From: an uncultured Microbacteriaceae bacterium | GTDB lineage: Bacteria > Actinomycetota > Actinomycetes > Actinomycetales > Microbacteriaceae | Length of the DNA stretch: 64,000 bases | Assembly: GCA_937124545.1 (NCBI GenBank) | Contig: CAKZKU010000155.1 | Coordinates: forward strand, 1 to 64,000 | Direction: 5' to 3' | In this document: positions 16,516 through 24,419 of the stretch, piece after piece | Numbering within the stretch: position 1 is the first letter of the stretch | Layout: every line of letters starts with the position of its first letter | Made by a program: the position numbers and the translations under genes | Notes under the pieces: generated by a model | Databases searched by the model: none | The model's input: the letters and a program-made list of their open reading frames with translations, nothing else | What the model was told of the DNA's origin: nothing

Positions 16516-18063
16516 GTGACTGACCAAGTTCTTCGACCTCGACACCACGCTGACCGCTTGCTTTCCGAGGTCGCGGAGCACATCAATGCGGAGAGATCTG
16601 GCTTGGACGTTCCGGTCCGGGGAGTAGCCCTTCACACTGCTTCGGTTAGGCCGGGCGACATCTTTGTCGCGCTGCAGGGCGCGCACCGCCATGGTGTGGA
16701 ACTTTGGGAATCAGCACTCAGCGCAGGTGCCTCCGCCATTTTCACCGATCAACTCGGCGCTTCTGCTCTTGCGGGGGTCGAGCTTCCGGTCTTGGTTGCC
16801 GAGAACCCTCGTGACATCCTGGGAAGTCTGTCCGGTTTTGTCTACGGCACTGGTGGAACACACCCGCCTGTCTTCTCTGTGACGGGCACCAACGGCAAGA
16901 CCTCGAGCGCCTATTTACTCGAGGCCATCATGCGGGCGCTTGGCTGGAAAACAGCATTGTCAACGACAGCCGAACGTCGGGTGGATGGGGTGGCATATCA
17001 CTCCACACTGACTACCCCTGAGGCCCCGGATGTGCACGCGATGCTCGCTCTGGCAGCCGAGCAGGGGGTGGGTGGAGTGGCAATCGAGGTGAGCGCCCAA
17101 GCGCTGTCCAAGAACCGACTCGGTGGGGTTATGAGCGCGGTTGCGGGGTTTACCAACCTGAGCCACGACCACTTTGAAGACTTTGGTGGCATGGAGCGCT
17201 ACCTTGACGCCAAAGCGGCTCTCTTTGAGCCGGATGCGGCTCGCAGTGCGGTGGTGTGTGTGGACGGTGAGTGGGGGCAAACTTTGGCCGCACGCGTTCA
17301 GATTCCGCTAACAACAGTTTCCTCGGAGGCTTCAGGTAAGGGGGAGTGGACCTACTCGGTGGAACCTTCGAGCCCGACGCTCACCCACTTTAGGATTACC
17401 TCTCCTGCGGGCGATGTACTGGAAACCCAGGCGCCGATCGTTGGAGCGCACATGGTGGCCAACGCCGCGTTGGCAATCGTGATGATCGTCCAGGGGGGCG
17501 TCGCTTTTTCTGAGCTCATCGCTGCCATTGGCCCTGGGACGGAGGGAATTCCGGTGGCGATACCGGGGCGGCTCGAGAGAGTTTCAGGTCCCAGCGGTCC
17601 GGCCGTGTTTCTTGATGCTGGCCGGAGCGAAGATGCCTACCGCCAGACTCTTACGGCAGTGAGAGACCTCACCCCCGGCACCGTGGTCATGGTGTGTGGA
17701 ACCTCGGGCAACCGGGACGCCACGAAACGGCCCTTGATGGGTGCTGCAGCGGCGGAACTCGCGGACGTGGTGATCGTCACCGACGATGACCCGCGTCGGG
17801 AGGACCCCGGGGCCATTCGCGCGGGTCTACTGCAGGGAGCTCGCTCGATACCGGGCGCCACCGTGCATGAGGTTCCCGATCCCAACCAGGCGATACGCTT
17901 GGCGCTGTCGATGGTGACTGCCGGAGATAGCGTGGTGTGGTCGGGGCCTGGCTCCCAGAACTATCGGGACATCGGTGGAGAGAAAATTCCCTACTCCGCG
18001 ACACGAGAAGCACAGGTCGCGCTGGCAGAAGCGGGATGGGCACCAGGGAAGGGAACACCATGA
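16516..18063 (+). CDS. murE: UDP-MurNAc-dipeptide ligase MurE, divergent at substrate motifs
   Basis: The 515-residue protein has all three Mur-ligase domains. The P-loop TGTNGKTS (123-130) is intact, and Lys233 in DAKAALF fits the carbamylated lysine. MurE adds the third stem residue. Several family signatures are altered: EVSSHAL reads EVSAQAL (191-197), DYAHxPD reads DAGRSED (367-373), GGDRD reads SGNRD, DNPR reads DDPR (424-427), and GKGHE reads GPGSQ (477-481). In E. coli the DNPR Asn and the GKGHE Glu contact diaminopimelate. Microbacteriaceae with type-B peptidoglycan do not place DAP at position 3, which explains part of this. Loss of the DYAH and KGH residues is harder to explain. 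GTG start follows AAAGGG; the stop overlaps the next gene. Confidence 0.82.
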   Translation: MTDQVLRPRHHADRLLSEVAEHINAERSGLDVPVRGVALHTASVRPGDIFVALQGAHRHGVELWESALSAGASAIFTDQLGASALAGVELPVLVAENPRDILGSLSGFVYGTGGTHPPVFSVTGTNGKTSSAYLLEAIMRALGWKTALSTTAERRVDGVAYHSTLTTPEAPDVHAMLALAAEQGVGGVAIEVSAQALSKNRLGGVMSAVAGFTNLSHDHFEDFGGMERYLDAKAALFEPDAARSAVVCVDGEWGQTLAARVQIPLTTVSSEASGKGEWTYSVEPSSPTLTHFRITSPAGDVLETQAPIVGAHMVANAALAIVMIVQGGVAFSELIAAIGPGTEGIPVAIPGRLERVSGPSGPAVFLDAGRSEDAYRQTLTAVRDLTPGTVVMVCGTSGNRDATKRPLMGAAAAELADVVIVTDDDPRREDPGAIRAGLLQGARSIPGATVHEVPDPNQAIRLALSMVTAGDSVVWSGPGSQNYRDIGGEKIPYSATREAQVALAEAGWAPGKGTP

Positions 18064-18515
18064 CCCAGTGGGAAGGCCTGTCCTTACCGGTCTATGAGCT
18101 TTCGGGAGGCGCCACGCTCGTTGACGGTAGTGCGGTGGTCTCCGCGCGAGATGCGGTTGATGTCCTGAAGGATGTGCGAGGCCGATTGAGCCCTGACCAG
18201 CGCCACATCGTCGTGACCGGCGCAGTCAGCCTGGGTGGTGACTCTGATTACGACGATCTTGAGGCCTTTGGTGCCTTTATTGTTCGCATGAACATTGCGT
18301 TGTGTGTTGCTGTCGGCCCCGCAGCGCGCCCCATTTGGGCATCCGTGGGTCGCGAGGGCTCTTGGGATGGAGAGTCACAACACGTGGACACCCCCGAGCA
18401 GGTTTACGCTGTTGTATCGGAAGACATTCGACCCGGTGACGTGTTCGTGGTTCTGGGTGGTGACGGTGAGAATATGACTGTGGTGACATCGATGTTGAGG
18501 GAGTTCCGCGGGTGA
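18060..18515 (+). CDS. MurF remnant: degenerate C-terminal Mur-ligase domain only
   Basis: At the murF position lies a 151-residue protein; MurF is normally about 450-500 residues. The sequence aligns by eye with the MurF C-terminal domain. DGSAVVSARDAVDVL falls where DSYNANPxSMxxAL should be, VVTGAVSLGGDS where LGDMLELG should be, then AVGPAAR and IRPGDVFVVLGG. The UDP-binding and ATP-binding domains are absent, and the DSYNANP and GSRGM motifs are lost. Start ATG overlaps the murE stop (ATGA) after GGGAAGGGA. Its stop overlaps the mraY GTG. No frameshifted remainder is visible inside murE. It cannot be an active MurF ligase; a scaffold or regulatory role is speculation. Confidence 0.7.
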   Translation: MTQWEGLSLPVYELSGGATLVDGSAVVSARDAVDVLKDVRGRLSPDQRHIVVTGAVSLGGDSDYDDLEAFGAFIVRMNIALCVAVGPAARPIWASVGREGSWDGESQHVDTPEQVYAVVSEDIRPGDVFVVLGGDGENMTVVTSMLREFRG

Positions 18516-19609
18516 GAATTCTCCTACTGGGCAGCGCTCTGTCACTCGCTTTTTCGCTCTTTTTGACACCATTGTTCATCCGGCTGTTCGCCAAAATCGG
18601 ATGGGGTCAGTTCATTCGTCAAGACGGGCCGAAGACGCATTTCGTGAAGCGCGGGACACCCACAATGGGCGGGATCGTCATTCTGTCGGCCGTCCTGTTC
18701 GGCTACTTCACCTCCCACCTGATTGAAGGTGTGCCCCCCAGTTATTCGGCTGTTCTGGTGTTGGGGTTGATGGTAGGCCTGGGGTTCGTGGGTTTTTTGG
18801 ACGACTACTCCAAGATTCGCCAACAGCAGTCCCTGGGGCTCAGCCCGCGGGGAAAAGTGATCGGTCAAATCGTTGTTGCCGTGTCATTCGCCGTGCTGGC
18901 GGTCTCCTTCCCCGATAGCGACGGGCAAACCCCCGCTGCCCCCGGAATTTCGTTGGTGCGCGGCGCCGACATTGTGTCGTTCACGCAATGGGGACAGACA
19001 GCTGTGCTGATTGGGTTTGCTATTTGGGCGACCTTGATCATTGTCGGTACGTCCAATGCCGTGAATCTCACGGATGGCCTTGACGGGTTAGCCAGCGGAT
19101 CGACAATCCTGGTCTTTGTCGCCTACGTCATGATCACCTTCTGGCAGTTCAACCAATCCTGTTTCCGAGTCATCCCGGATCAGGAGAACTTTTACAAGTG
19201 TTACGAGGTCCGAGACTCTCTGGAACTCACGGCCGTGGCTGCCATGGCCAGCGCCAGCCTGATCGGGTTCCTGTGGTGGAACACATCGCCGGCAAAAATT
19301 TTCATGGGAGACACCGGCTCGCTGGGTCTTGGCGGGGGAGTAGCCGGGCTTGCGCTTTTTTCTCGGACAGAGGGCCTTTTGCCGCTGGTCGGCGGTCTTT
19401 TCGTCATCCTCACCGGTTCGGTGATCTTGCAGCGCCTGTATTTCAAAGCAACCAAGGGGAAGCGGATTTTCTACTCGTCCCCTCTCCACCATCACTATGA
19501 AATCAAGGGCTGGGCCGAAGTGACGATTGTGGTGCGTTTCTGGCTTGTCGCGGGACTGTTCGCCGCTGTCGGAGCGGGACTGTTTTATCTGGAGTGGCTG
19601 AGTAGTTGA
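18512..19609 (+). CDS. mraY: Phospho-N-acetylmuramoyl-pentapeptide transferase
   Basis: The 365-residue polytopic membrane enzyme has the expected signatures: GPKTHFVKRGTPTMGG, FLDDYSK with the Asp pair, NAVNLTDGLDGLA, FMGDTGSLGLGG and PLHHHYEIKGW. It transfers the UDP-MurNAc-peptide to undecaprenyl phosphate to form lipid I. All active-site residues look normal, unlike its neighbours on either side. GTG at 18512 overlaps the preceding stop (GTGA), and its TGA overlaps the TTG start of the MurD-like gene, so the three are tightly coupled in translation. Confidence 0.95.
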   Translation: MRILLLGSALSLAFSLFLTPLFIRLFAKIGWGQFIRQDGPKTHFVKRGTPTMGGIVILSAVLFGYFTSHLIEGVPPSYSAVLVLGLMVGLGFVGFLDDYSKIRQQQSLGLSPRGKVIGQIVVAVSFAVLAVSFPDSDGQTPAAPGISLVRGADIVSFTQWGQTAVLIGFAIWATLIIVGTSNAVNLTDGLDGLASGSTILVFVAYVMITFWQFNQSCFRVIPDQENFYKCYEVRDSLELTAVAAMASASLIGFLWWNTSPAKIFMGDTGSLGLGGGVAGLALFSRTEGLLPLVGGLFVILTGSVILQRLYFKATKGKRIFYSSPLHHHYEIKGWAEVTIVVRFWLVAGLFAAVGAGLFYLEWLSS

Positions 19610-20595
19610 GTTCTGATTTTCCCGACCTTTCGGGTTGGTCCAGCCCCTGGAGCGACTACCGTTTTGGAGTTTTTGGGGTGGGCGACACCGGTTTTGCGGT
19701 GATTGACACCCTCGTGGAGCTTGGCTCCAGCCCCTTGGCTTTGGCCGCGGAGATTAGCGAACAAGTCCTCCCCATTCTGGAGGTGTTAGCGGTACAACCC
19801 GTGATTTCCGCGGATCCTGGCGTACTGCAGAAGGAACTCCTGAAGTACGCACCGCACATTCTTGTGGTCTCGCCGGGTATCCCCGTCGATCACCCTGTGG
19901 TGGCAGCTGCCCGAGAGGCGGGGATATCCGTATGGTCCGATATTGATTTTGCCTGGCGGGTTCGCGATAAGCAAGAACACGTGTCGCCGTGGGTGTTAGT
20001 TTCTGGTGCCACGCACGGCCGGCGCGTTGCTGAGCTTGCGAGCCGGTTACTCACCGCTGCGCAGATTCCAGCGTTCGTGGTCGGTCACCACTCGTCCCCC
20101 CTCCTGGATGCCCTCCGGGACCCTCATGATTACGGGGCGCTACTGGTGGTGGCAACGGAAAATCAGGTAGAGAAACTGGCGCGGGGCGAGGGGCCTCGCT
20201 CACCGGTTGTTGCGGTGTGTGTCGACGATACATACCCCGTTGGTCATGGAGCCCTCTACGACGGAGTTTCTCTCGCCTGCGTGTACCGAAAAGGCGCCGG
20301 CAACACGATGGGCCTAGTGGAAGATGCCGACGTTATCGAGGGCGCTCGAGCCATCGGGGTGGGTTTCGACTCGCCGGACAAGAGTGACCTGGGGCTCGTT
20401 GAGGGAATCATCGTCGACAGGGCTTTTTTGGAGGATCGGGCCAACCATGCTCTCGAAGTATCCACGCTGGACGAGCTGGCCGAGGCAGGCTGGACCATTC
20501 CCGAAGACCTTCCCGTCGTGGTGGGTGCCGTTGCGGTGGCCAGGGCTTTCGATGTTCCCCCCGCCGTCATTGCCGGGGTTCTCACGCTGCCTTAG
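19606..20595 (+). CDS. MurD-like pseudo-ligase without P-loop or C-terminal domain
   Basis: The 329-residue product sits at the murD position and keeps the MurD N-terminal Rossmann domain (FGVFGVGDTGFAVI at 20-33, VVSPGIP at 87-93). Its central domain has a broken P-loop, reading SGATHGRRV (133-141) where MurD has TGTNGKTT, so the nucleotide-binding Lys and Thr are both Arg. VGNxGxP is VGHHSSP, ELSSFQ is ATENQV, and the DHLDxH metal/substrate region is gone. Translation ends where the C-terminal ligase domain should begin; MurD is normally about 450-500 residues. It starts with TTG in a TTGA overlap with mraY. Catalysis as D-Glu ligase seems impossible. The frame is clean, which argues against a recent pseudogene. 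Confidence 0.75.
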   Translation: MSSDFPDLSGWSSPWSDYRFGVFGVGDTGFAVIDTLVELGSSPLALAAEISEQVLPILEVLAVQPVISADPGVLQKELLKYAPHILVVSPGIPVDHPVVAAAREAGISVWSDIDFAWRVRDKQEHVSPWVLVSGATHGRRVAELASRLLTAAQIPAFVVGHHSSPLLDALRDPHDYGALLVVATENQVEKLARGEGPRSPVVAVCVDDTYPVGHGALYDGVSLACVYRKGAGNTMGLVEDADVIEGARAIGVGFDSPDKSDLGLVEGIIVDRAFLEDRANHALEVSTLDELAEAGWTIPEDLPVVVGAVAVARAFDVPPAVIAGVLTLP

Positions 20596-20662
20596 GGGCT
20601 GTGGGCTCGGCGTGGCATAGCCGCGTTCTCCCTTTCCTCAGAGGACACTGGAGGGACCTTTT

Positions 20663-21928
20663 GTGCGCGCTTTTCGCGCACTCAGCGAACCAGAGGGGGT
20701 GGAGCGGTTGTCTACCGGTGCTCCTCCTCGACCCACATCGCGATCTGGCGAGTCAGCATCGGTGGTGCGAGTCAAGCGGCTGTTTTCGCAGGATTCACCC
20801 CCCTACGTGGTTATGGTTGCGACAGTCCTCTTTTTGGTGATCTTTGGGCTTGTGATGGTCCTGTCGTCGTCGTTCGTGGATTCTGCCCTCGGCAACGATG
20901 GAAACTTTTTTGCCGTGTTCTTTCGCCAAGCCTCCTGGGTTCTTTTCGGGATACCCCTGATGTTGCTGCTCTCTCGTGTTCCTCCCATCACCATCCGGCG
21001 CTTTGCTCCCACCTTTTTTCTTGGCGCTCTGGTCCTTCAAGCACTGGTTTTCACTACTCTCGGCGTGACCTCGGGGGGAAACCGAAACTGGGTGAGTATT
21101 GCGGGCTTCCAGGGACAGCCCTCCGAGATACTCAAAGTCGCACTGATTGTCTGGATGGCAGCGATCCTCGCCGACCGTCTTGACCGCATCGGTGAATGGC
21201 AAACCTTCGGCCGGCCACTCGGCATCGGTGTGGTGATTGCTATCGGTGCGGTGATGGGCGGTGGAGACCTCGGTACCGCCGGTGTGATGGCTCTCGTGGT
21301 AGTCGGAGTCGTGTTTTTGGCAGGCATTCGCTGGCAACACCTGGGGGTTATCCTCACGGGGGTCGCCGCGTTGGCTGCAGCAGCGGCGCTTTTTGCTCCC
21401 TCGCGAGTTCGGCGAATCACCACCTGGTTTTCTGGCTGCACCGAAGAGGACTACCTCACGACTTGCTGGCAAACGGTGCACTCCACCTTTGCTCTCGGAT
21501 CGGGCGGGCTATTCGGCGTTGGGTTAGGAAACTCGCGAGCAAAATGGTCGTGGTTACCGGAGGCAGAAACAGACTTTATCTTCGCGATAGTGGGGGAAGA
21601 GCTCGGGTTGCTCGGGACAACACTCGTCATCGTGGCGTTCATTGTTTTAGCAATCACAATGGCCCACCTTGTTCGCAAGAATGCTGATCCGTTCGCACGC
21701 CTGGTCACCGGCGGGGTGATGATTTGGCTGATTGGTCAGGCCCTCATCAACATCGCCGTGGTCCTGGAGCTACTGCCCGTACTGGGAATCCCGCTTCCCT
21801 TCCTGTCGGTTGGAGGCTCTGCGTTGTTAGCGTCCCTCGGAGCTATGGGAATCGTGATGGCCCTCAATCGTCAAGATGCTGAGTCGGTCGGGGATTATCT
21901 AGCCCGGGCGCGTCGAAAGAAATCATGA
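20663..21928 (+). CDS. ftsW: Septal peptidoglycan polymerase FtsW
   Basis: The 421-residue SEDS-family membrane protein has about ten predicted helices. Conserved stretches are GGNRNWVSIAGFQGQPSE, whose acidic/polar loop is typical of SEDS glycosyltransferases, GVGLGNSRAKWSWLPEAETDFIF, and GIPLPFLSVGGSALLA near the C-terminus. It polymerises lipid II at the septum with FtsI. GTG at 20663 follows GGAGGGA by about seven bases. The 67-base gap after the MurD-like gene is the widest in this part of the cluster. Its stop overlaps the murG start (ATGA). Confidence 0.94.
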   Translation: MRAFRALSEPEGVERLSTGAPPRPTSRSGESASVVRVKRLFSQDSPPYVVMVATVLFLVIFGLVMVLSSSFVDSALGNDGNFFAVFFRQASWVLFGIPLMLLLSRVPPITIRRFAPTFFLGALVLQALVFTTLGVTSGGNRNWVSIAGFQGQPSEILKVALIVWMAAILADRLDRIGEWQTFGRPLGIGVVIAIGAVMGGGDLGTAGVMALVVVGVVFLAGIRWQHLGVILTGVAALAAAAALFAPSRVRRITTWFSGCTEEDYLTTCWQTVHSTFALGSGGLFGVGLGNSRAKWSWLPEAETDFIFAIVGEELGLLGTTLVIVAFIVLAITMAHLVRKNADPFARLVTGGVMIWLIGQALINIAVVLELLPVLGIPLPFLSVGGSALLASLGAMGIVMALNRQDAESVGDYLARARRKKS

Positions 21929-23013
21929 CGAGAGTTGTTCTCGCCGGCGGGGGTACAGCCGGCCACGTGAATCCGCTCCTCGCCCTCGCGGAGGAGCTCC
22001 GGGACCAGCACGGTCTTGAAGCGTCTGACCTGGCTGTTATTGGCACGGCAGAGGGCCTGGAATCGACCCTGGTTCCCGCCGCCGGGCTGCCGCTCCACAC
22101 CATTGCTCGCCTTCCCCTGCCGCGTAGGTTTTCCCTCCGAGCTTTAGCCTTTGGGCCTCGCTTTGTTGGGGCAGTACTCACCTCGTGGAAAATCCTCGGC
22201 CGCCATCGAGCGGATGTTGTGGCCGGCTTCGGTGGCTACGCAAGTGCCCCGGTGTACGTCGCCGCGTGGTTGCGGAGGATTCCCATCGTTATCCACGAAG
22301 CCAACGCTGTCGCGGGCTTTGCTAACCGGTTAGGGGCGCGTTTCACACCGCACGTATTGACCGCATTTCCAACACCCAGCCTGCCCCGTGCACGAGTGGT
22401 CGGGATGCCGATGGCACGCTCGATCACGCAGCCCGCGGAGAAGGTCACCGCTGGTGTCGCCCGCAGCCATTTTGGGTTGAGCCCCCGGAAAAAGACCTTG
22501 GTAGTGACCGGGGGATCTCAGGGTGCGCGCCACATTAACTCCACAATCGCTGCTCTGGTGCCGACTGTGCTTCAAGCGGGATGGCAGGTTCTTCACATTG
22601 TGGGCGCAAAAAATCCCGTGCCCGAAAGCATGCCGGCGGGTTACGTCGGCCTGCCCTACTGTGACCGGATGGACCTGGCGTTTGCAGCCGCAACAGCGGT
22701 TATCTCGCGGGCTGGTTCCGCGACCGTCTCAGAAATTCAGTTGCTCGGCATTCCGGCCATTTTTGTCCCCTATCCGGTCGGAAATGGCGAGCAAGAAAAA
22801 AATGCGGCCGACAGTTTCAGCGCCGGCGCTGCCGTGCTCGTCCGTGACGCGGACTTCACACCGGAAAATGTCGCGGTCACCGTCTGGCCCCTACTCCAGG
22901 ATGATGCGGCGCTCAAGCGCATGAAGTCGCAGGCAGCGGGGCTTGGCCGCCGTGATGCTGCCTCACAGATGGCTCTCACAGTGATGGGGAACCTTCAGAA
23001 GGGACAAAAATGA
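21925..23013 (+). CDS. murG: Undecaprenyldiphospho-muramoylpentapeptide GlcNAc-transferase
   Basis: The 362-residue GT28 protein carries GGGTAGHVNP at the N-terminus, FGGYAS, HEANAVAGFANR, the donor-domain GGSQGARHIN, SRAGSATVSE and PYPVGNGEQEKNA. It adds GlcNAc to lipid I, giving lipid II at the inner membrane face. All motifs are near-canonical. The gene is overlapped by ftsW at its start and by murC at its end, both through ATGA. Confidence 0.94.
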   Translation: MTRVVLAGGGTAGHVNPLLALAEELRDQHGLEASDLAVIGTAEGLESTLVPAAGLPLHTIARLPLPRRFSLRALAFGPRFVGAVLTSWKILGRHRADVVAGFGGYASAPVYVAAWLRRIPIVIHEANAVAGFANRLGARFTPHVLTAFPTPSLPRARVVGMPMARSITQPAEKVTAGVARSHFGLSPRKKTLVVTGGSQGARHINSTIAALVPTVLQAGWQVLHIVGAKNPVPESMPAGYVGLPYCDRMDLAFAAATAVISRAGSATVSEIQLLGIPAIFVPYPVGNGEQEKNAADSFSAGAAVLVRDADFTPENVAVTVWPLLQDDAALKRMKSQAAGLGRRDAASQMALTVMGNLQKGQK

Positions 23014-24419
23014 AACCCGAATTAGGGCGAGAATTACCCGAAAGTATCGGGGGTATCCACTTCATTGGTATCGGTGGATCCGGTATGAGTGGAATCGCGA
23101 GAGTTTTTGCCGAGCGCGGACACACCGTGACAGGTTCGGACCGAAGCTTCTCGGAGGTCACCGATTCGCTCCGCAGTGCGGGGGTTGAGGTTTTCCTCGG
23201 ACACGAGGCCTCCCACCTTGGCGACTGCGACACCGTCGTGTTTTCCAGTGCCGTCCGCGAGGAAAACCCGGAATACGGGGAGGCCTTGCGTCGCGGCCTC
23301 ACGGTAATTCATCGGTCAGAAGCCCTTCGTTGGCTCCTTCGAGGCCTGTCACCGCTGGCTGTTGCTGGTTCTCACGGCAAAACCACCACCACGGCAATGC
23401 TGGCCACCGCACTGGAGCGAGCAGGCGTTGACGCTGGCTGCGTCAACGGAGGTGTGGTCAGTCAATGGGGTGTCTCCTCGCGGAGCGGCACTGACGAGCT
23501 GTTTGTCATCGAAGCTGACGAATCGGATCGATCTTTTGTGGGCTATCACCCAGCGCACGTTCTGATTACGAACATCGCACCGGATCATCTCGACTTTTAT
23601 GGATCCCTCGACGCGATTTACGAGGCATTCGAAGAATTTGCGCGCACGGCCCAGAAAAGTATCGTGCTGTGCGCGGACGATGCCGGCACGAGGGAGTTGC
23701 GGGGCAGGCTTGGGGGCGCAGCTCCTGTCGTGACCTATGGCACCGCGCCAGACGCCGACGTGGTGATGACGGAGCTTTCACCAGGCCCCCGAGCGTCTTT
23801 TGTGGTGTCCGCCGGCGGTGAATCGACTCGCGTGACGCTCGCTGTTCCGGGCCGACTACCGGCTCTTAACGCGACAGGCGTCGTTGCCCTGCTCATGCAA
23901 CTGGGGTTCTCGCTCACCGAGGCTGGCGACGCGGCTTCCGGTTTCGAGGGGGCTGACCGACGCTTCCAGTACCACGGGACGCTCTCGGGCGTGAGTTTTT
24001 ATGACGATCACGCCCACCACCCGACCGAAGTGGCCGCGGCTTTGGAGACGGCACGCGCGGTGGCTGGCGAGGGACACGTCATTACTCTTTTTCAGCCACA
24101 TCTGTTCTCCCGCACGAAATACATGGCTGCCGAATTGGCAGAAGCTTTCGCCCGGGGGAGTGACCACACGATTTTCCTCGACATTTTTGGCTCGCGAGAA
24201 GACCCCATCGAGGGTGTGACGACAGCTCTGATTCTCGATCAGCTACCTGCTGCTGCCTCCTACGACTTTGAGCCCGACTGGGATAGGGCCTGCGCGCTAG
24301 CGGTGGAACGTGCTCAACCAGGGGATTTGGTCCTCACCATGTCGACTGGGGATTTGTACCAAATTGTGCCCCAGCTGCTGGAGGCAAAGCGCGCGTGGGA
24401 TGGCGCAAAGGATGGATAG
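23010..24419 (+). CDS. murC: UDP-N-acetylmuramate-L-alanine ligase
   Basis: The 469-residue three-domain ligase has the UDP-binding GIGGSGMSGIA (20-30), intact P-loop GSHGKTTT (120-127), EADESD (168-173), NIAPDHLDFYG and RRF (317-319). It attaches L-Ala to UDP-MurNAc. Two deviations stand out: DDYAHHPTE reads DDHAHHPTE (332-340), and the VPGxHN adenine-contact region reads VPGRLPALN (279-287). The C-terminal GAGD reads STGD. Most catalytic residues remain, so activity is likely. The start overlaps murG, and the end overlaps the ftsQ start. Confidence 0.9.
   Translation: MKPELGRELPESIGGIHFIGIGGSGMSGIARVFAERGHTVTGSDRSFSEVTDSLRSAGVEVFLGHEASHLGDCDTVVFSSAVREENPEYGEALRRGLTVIHRSEALRWLLRGLSPLAVAGSHGKTTTTAMLATALERAGVDAGCVNGGVVSQWGVSSRSGTDELFVIEADESDRSFVGYHPAHVLITNIAPDHLDFYGSLDAIYEAFEEFARTAQKSIVLCADDAGTRELRGRLGGAAPVVTYGTAPDADVVMTELSPGPRASFVVSAGGESTRVTLAVPGRLPALNATGVVALLMQLGFSLTEAGDAASGFEGADRRFQYHGTLSGVSFYDDHAHHPTEVAAALETARAVAGEGHVITLFQPHLFSRTKYMAAELAEAFARGSDHTIFLDIFGSREDPIEGVTTALILDQLPAAASYDFEPDWDRACALAVERAQPGDLVLTMSTGDLYQIVPQLLEAKRAWDGAKDG

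Noticed and set aside
17937-18060. An open frame running upstream of the short murF into murE, which could hide the missing MurF N-terminus
   Set aside because: Its residues are an off-frame reading of the murE C-terminus with no Mur-ligase character, and the ATG at 18060 has its own ribosome site.
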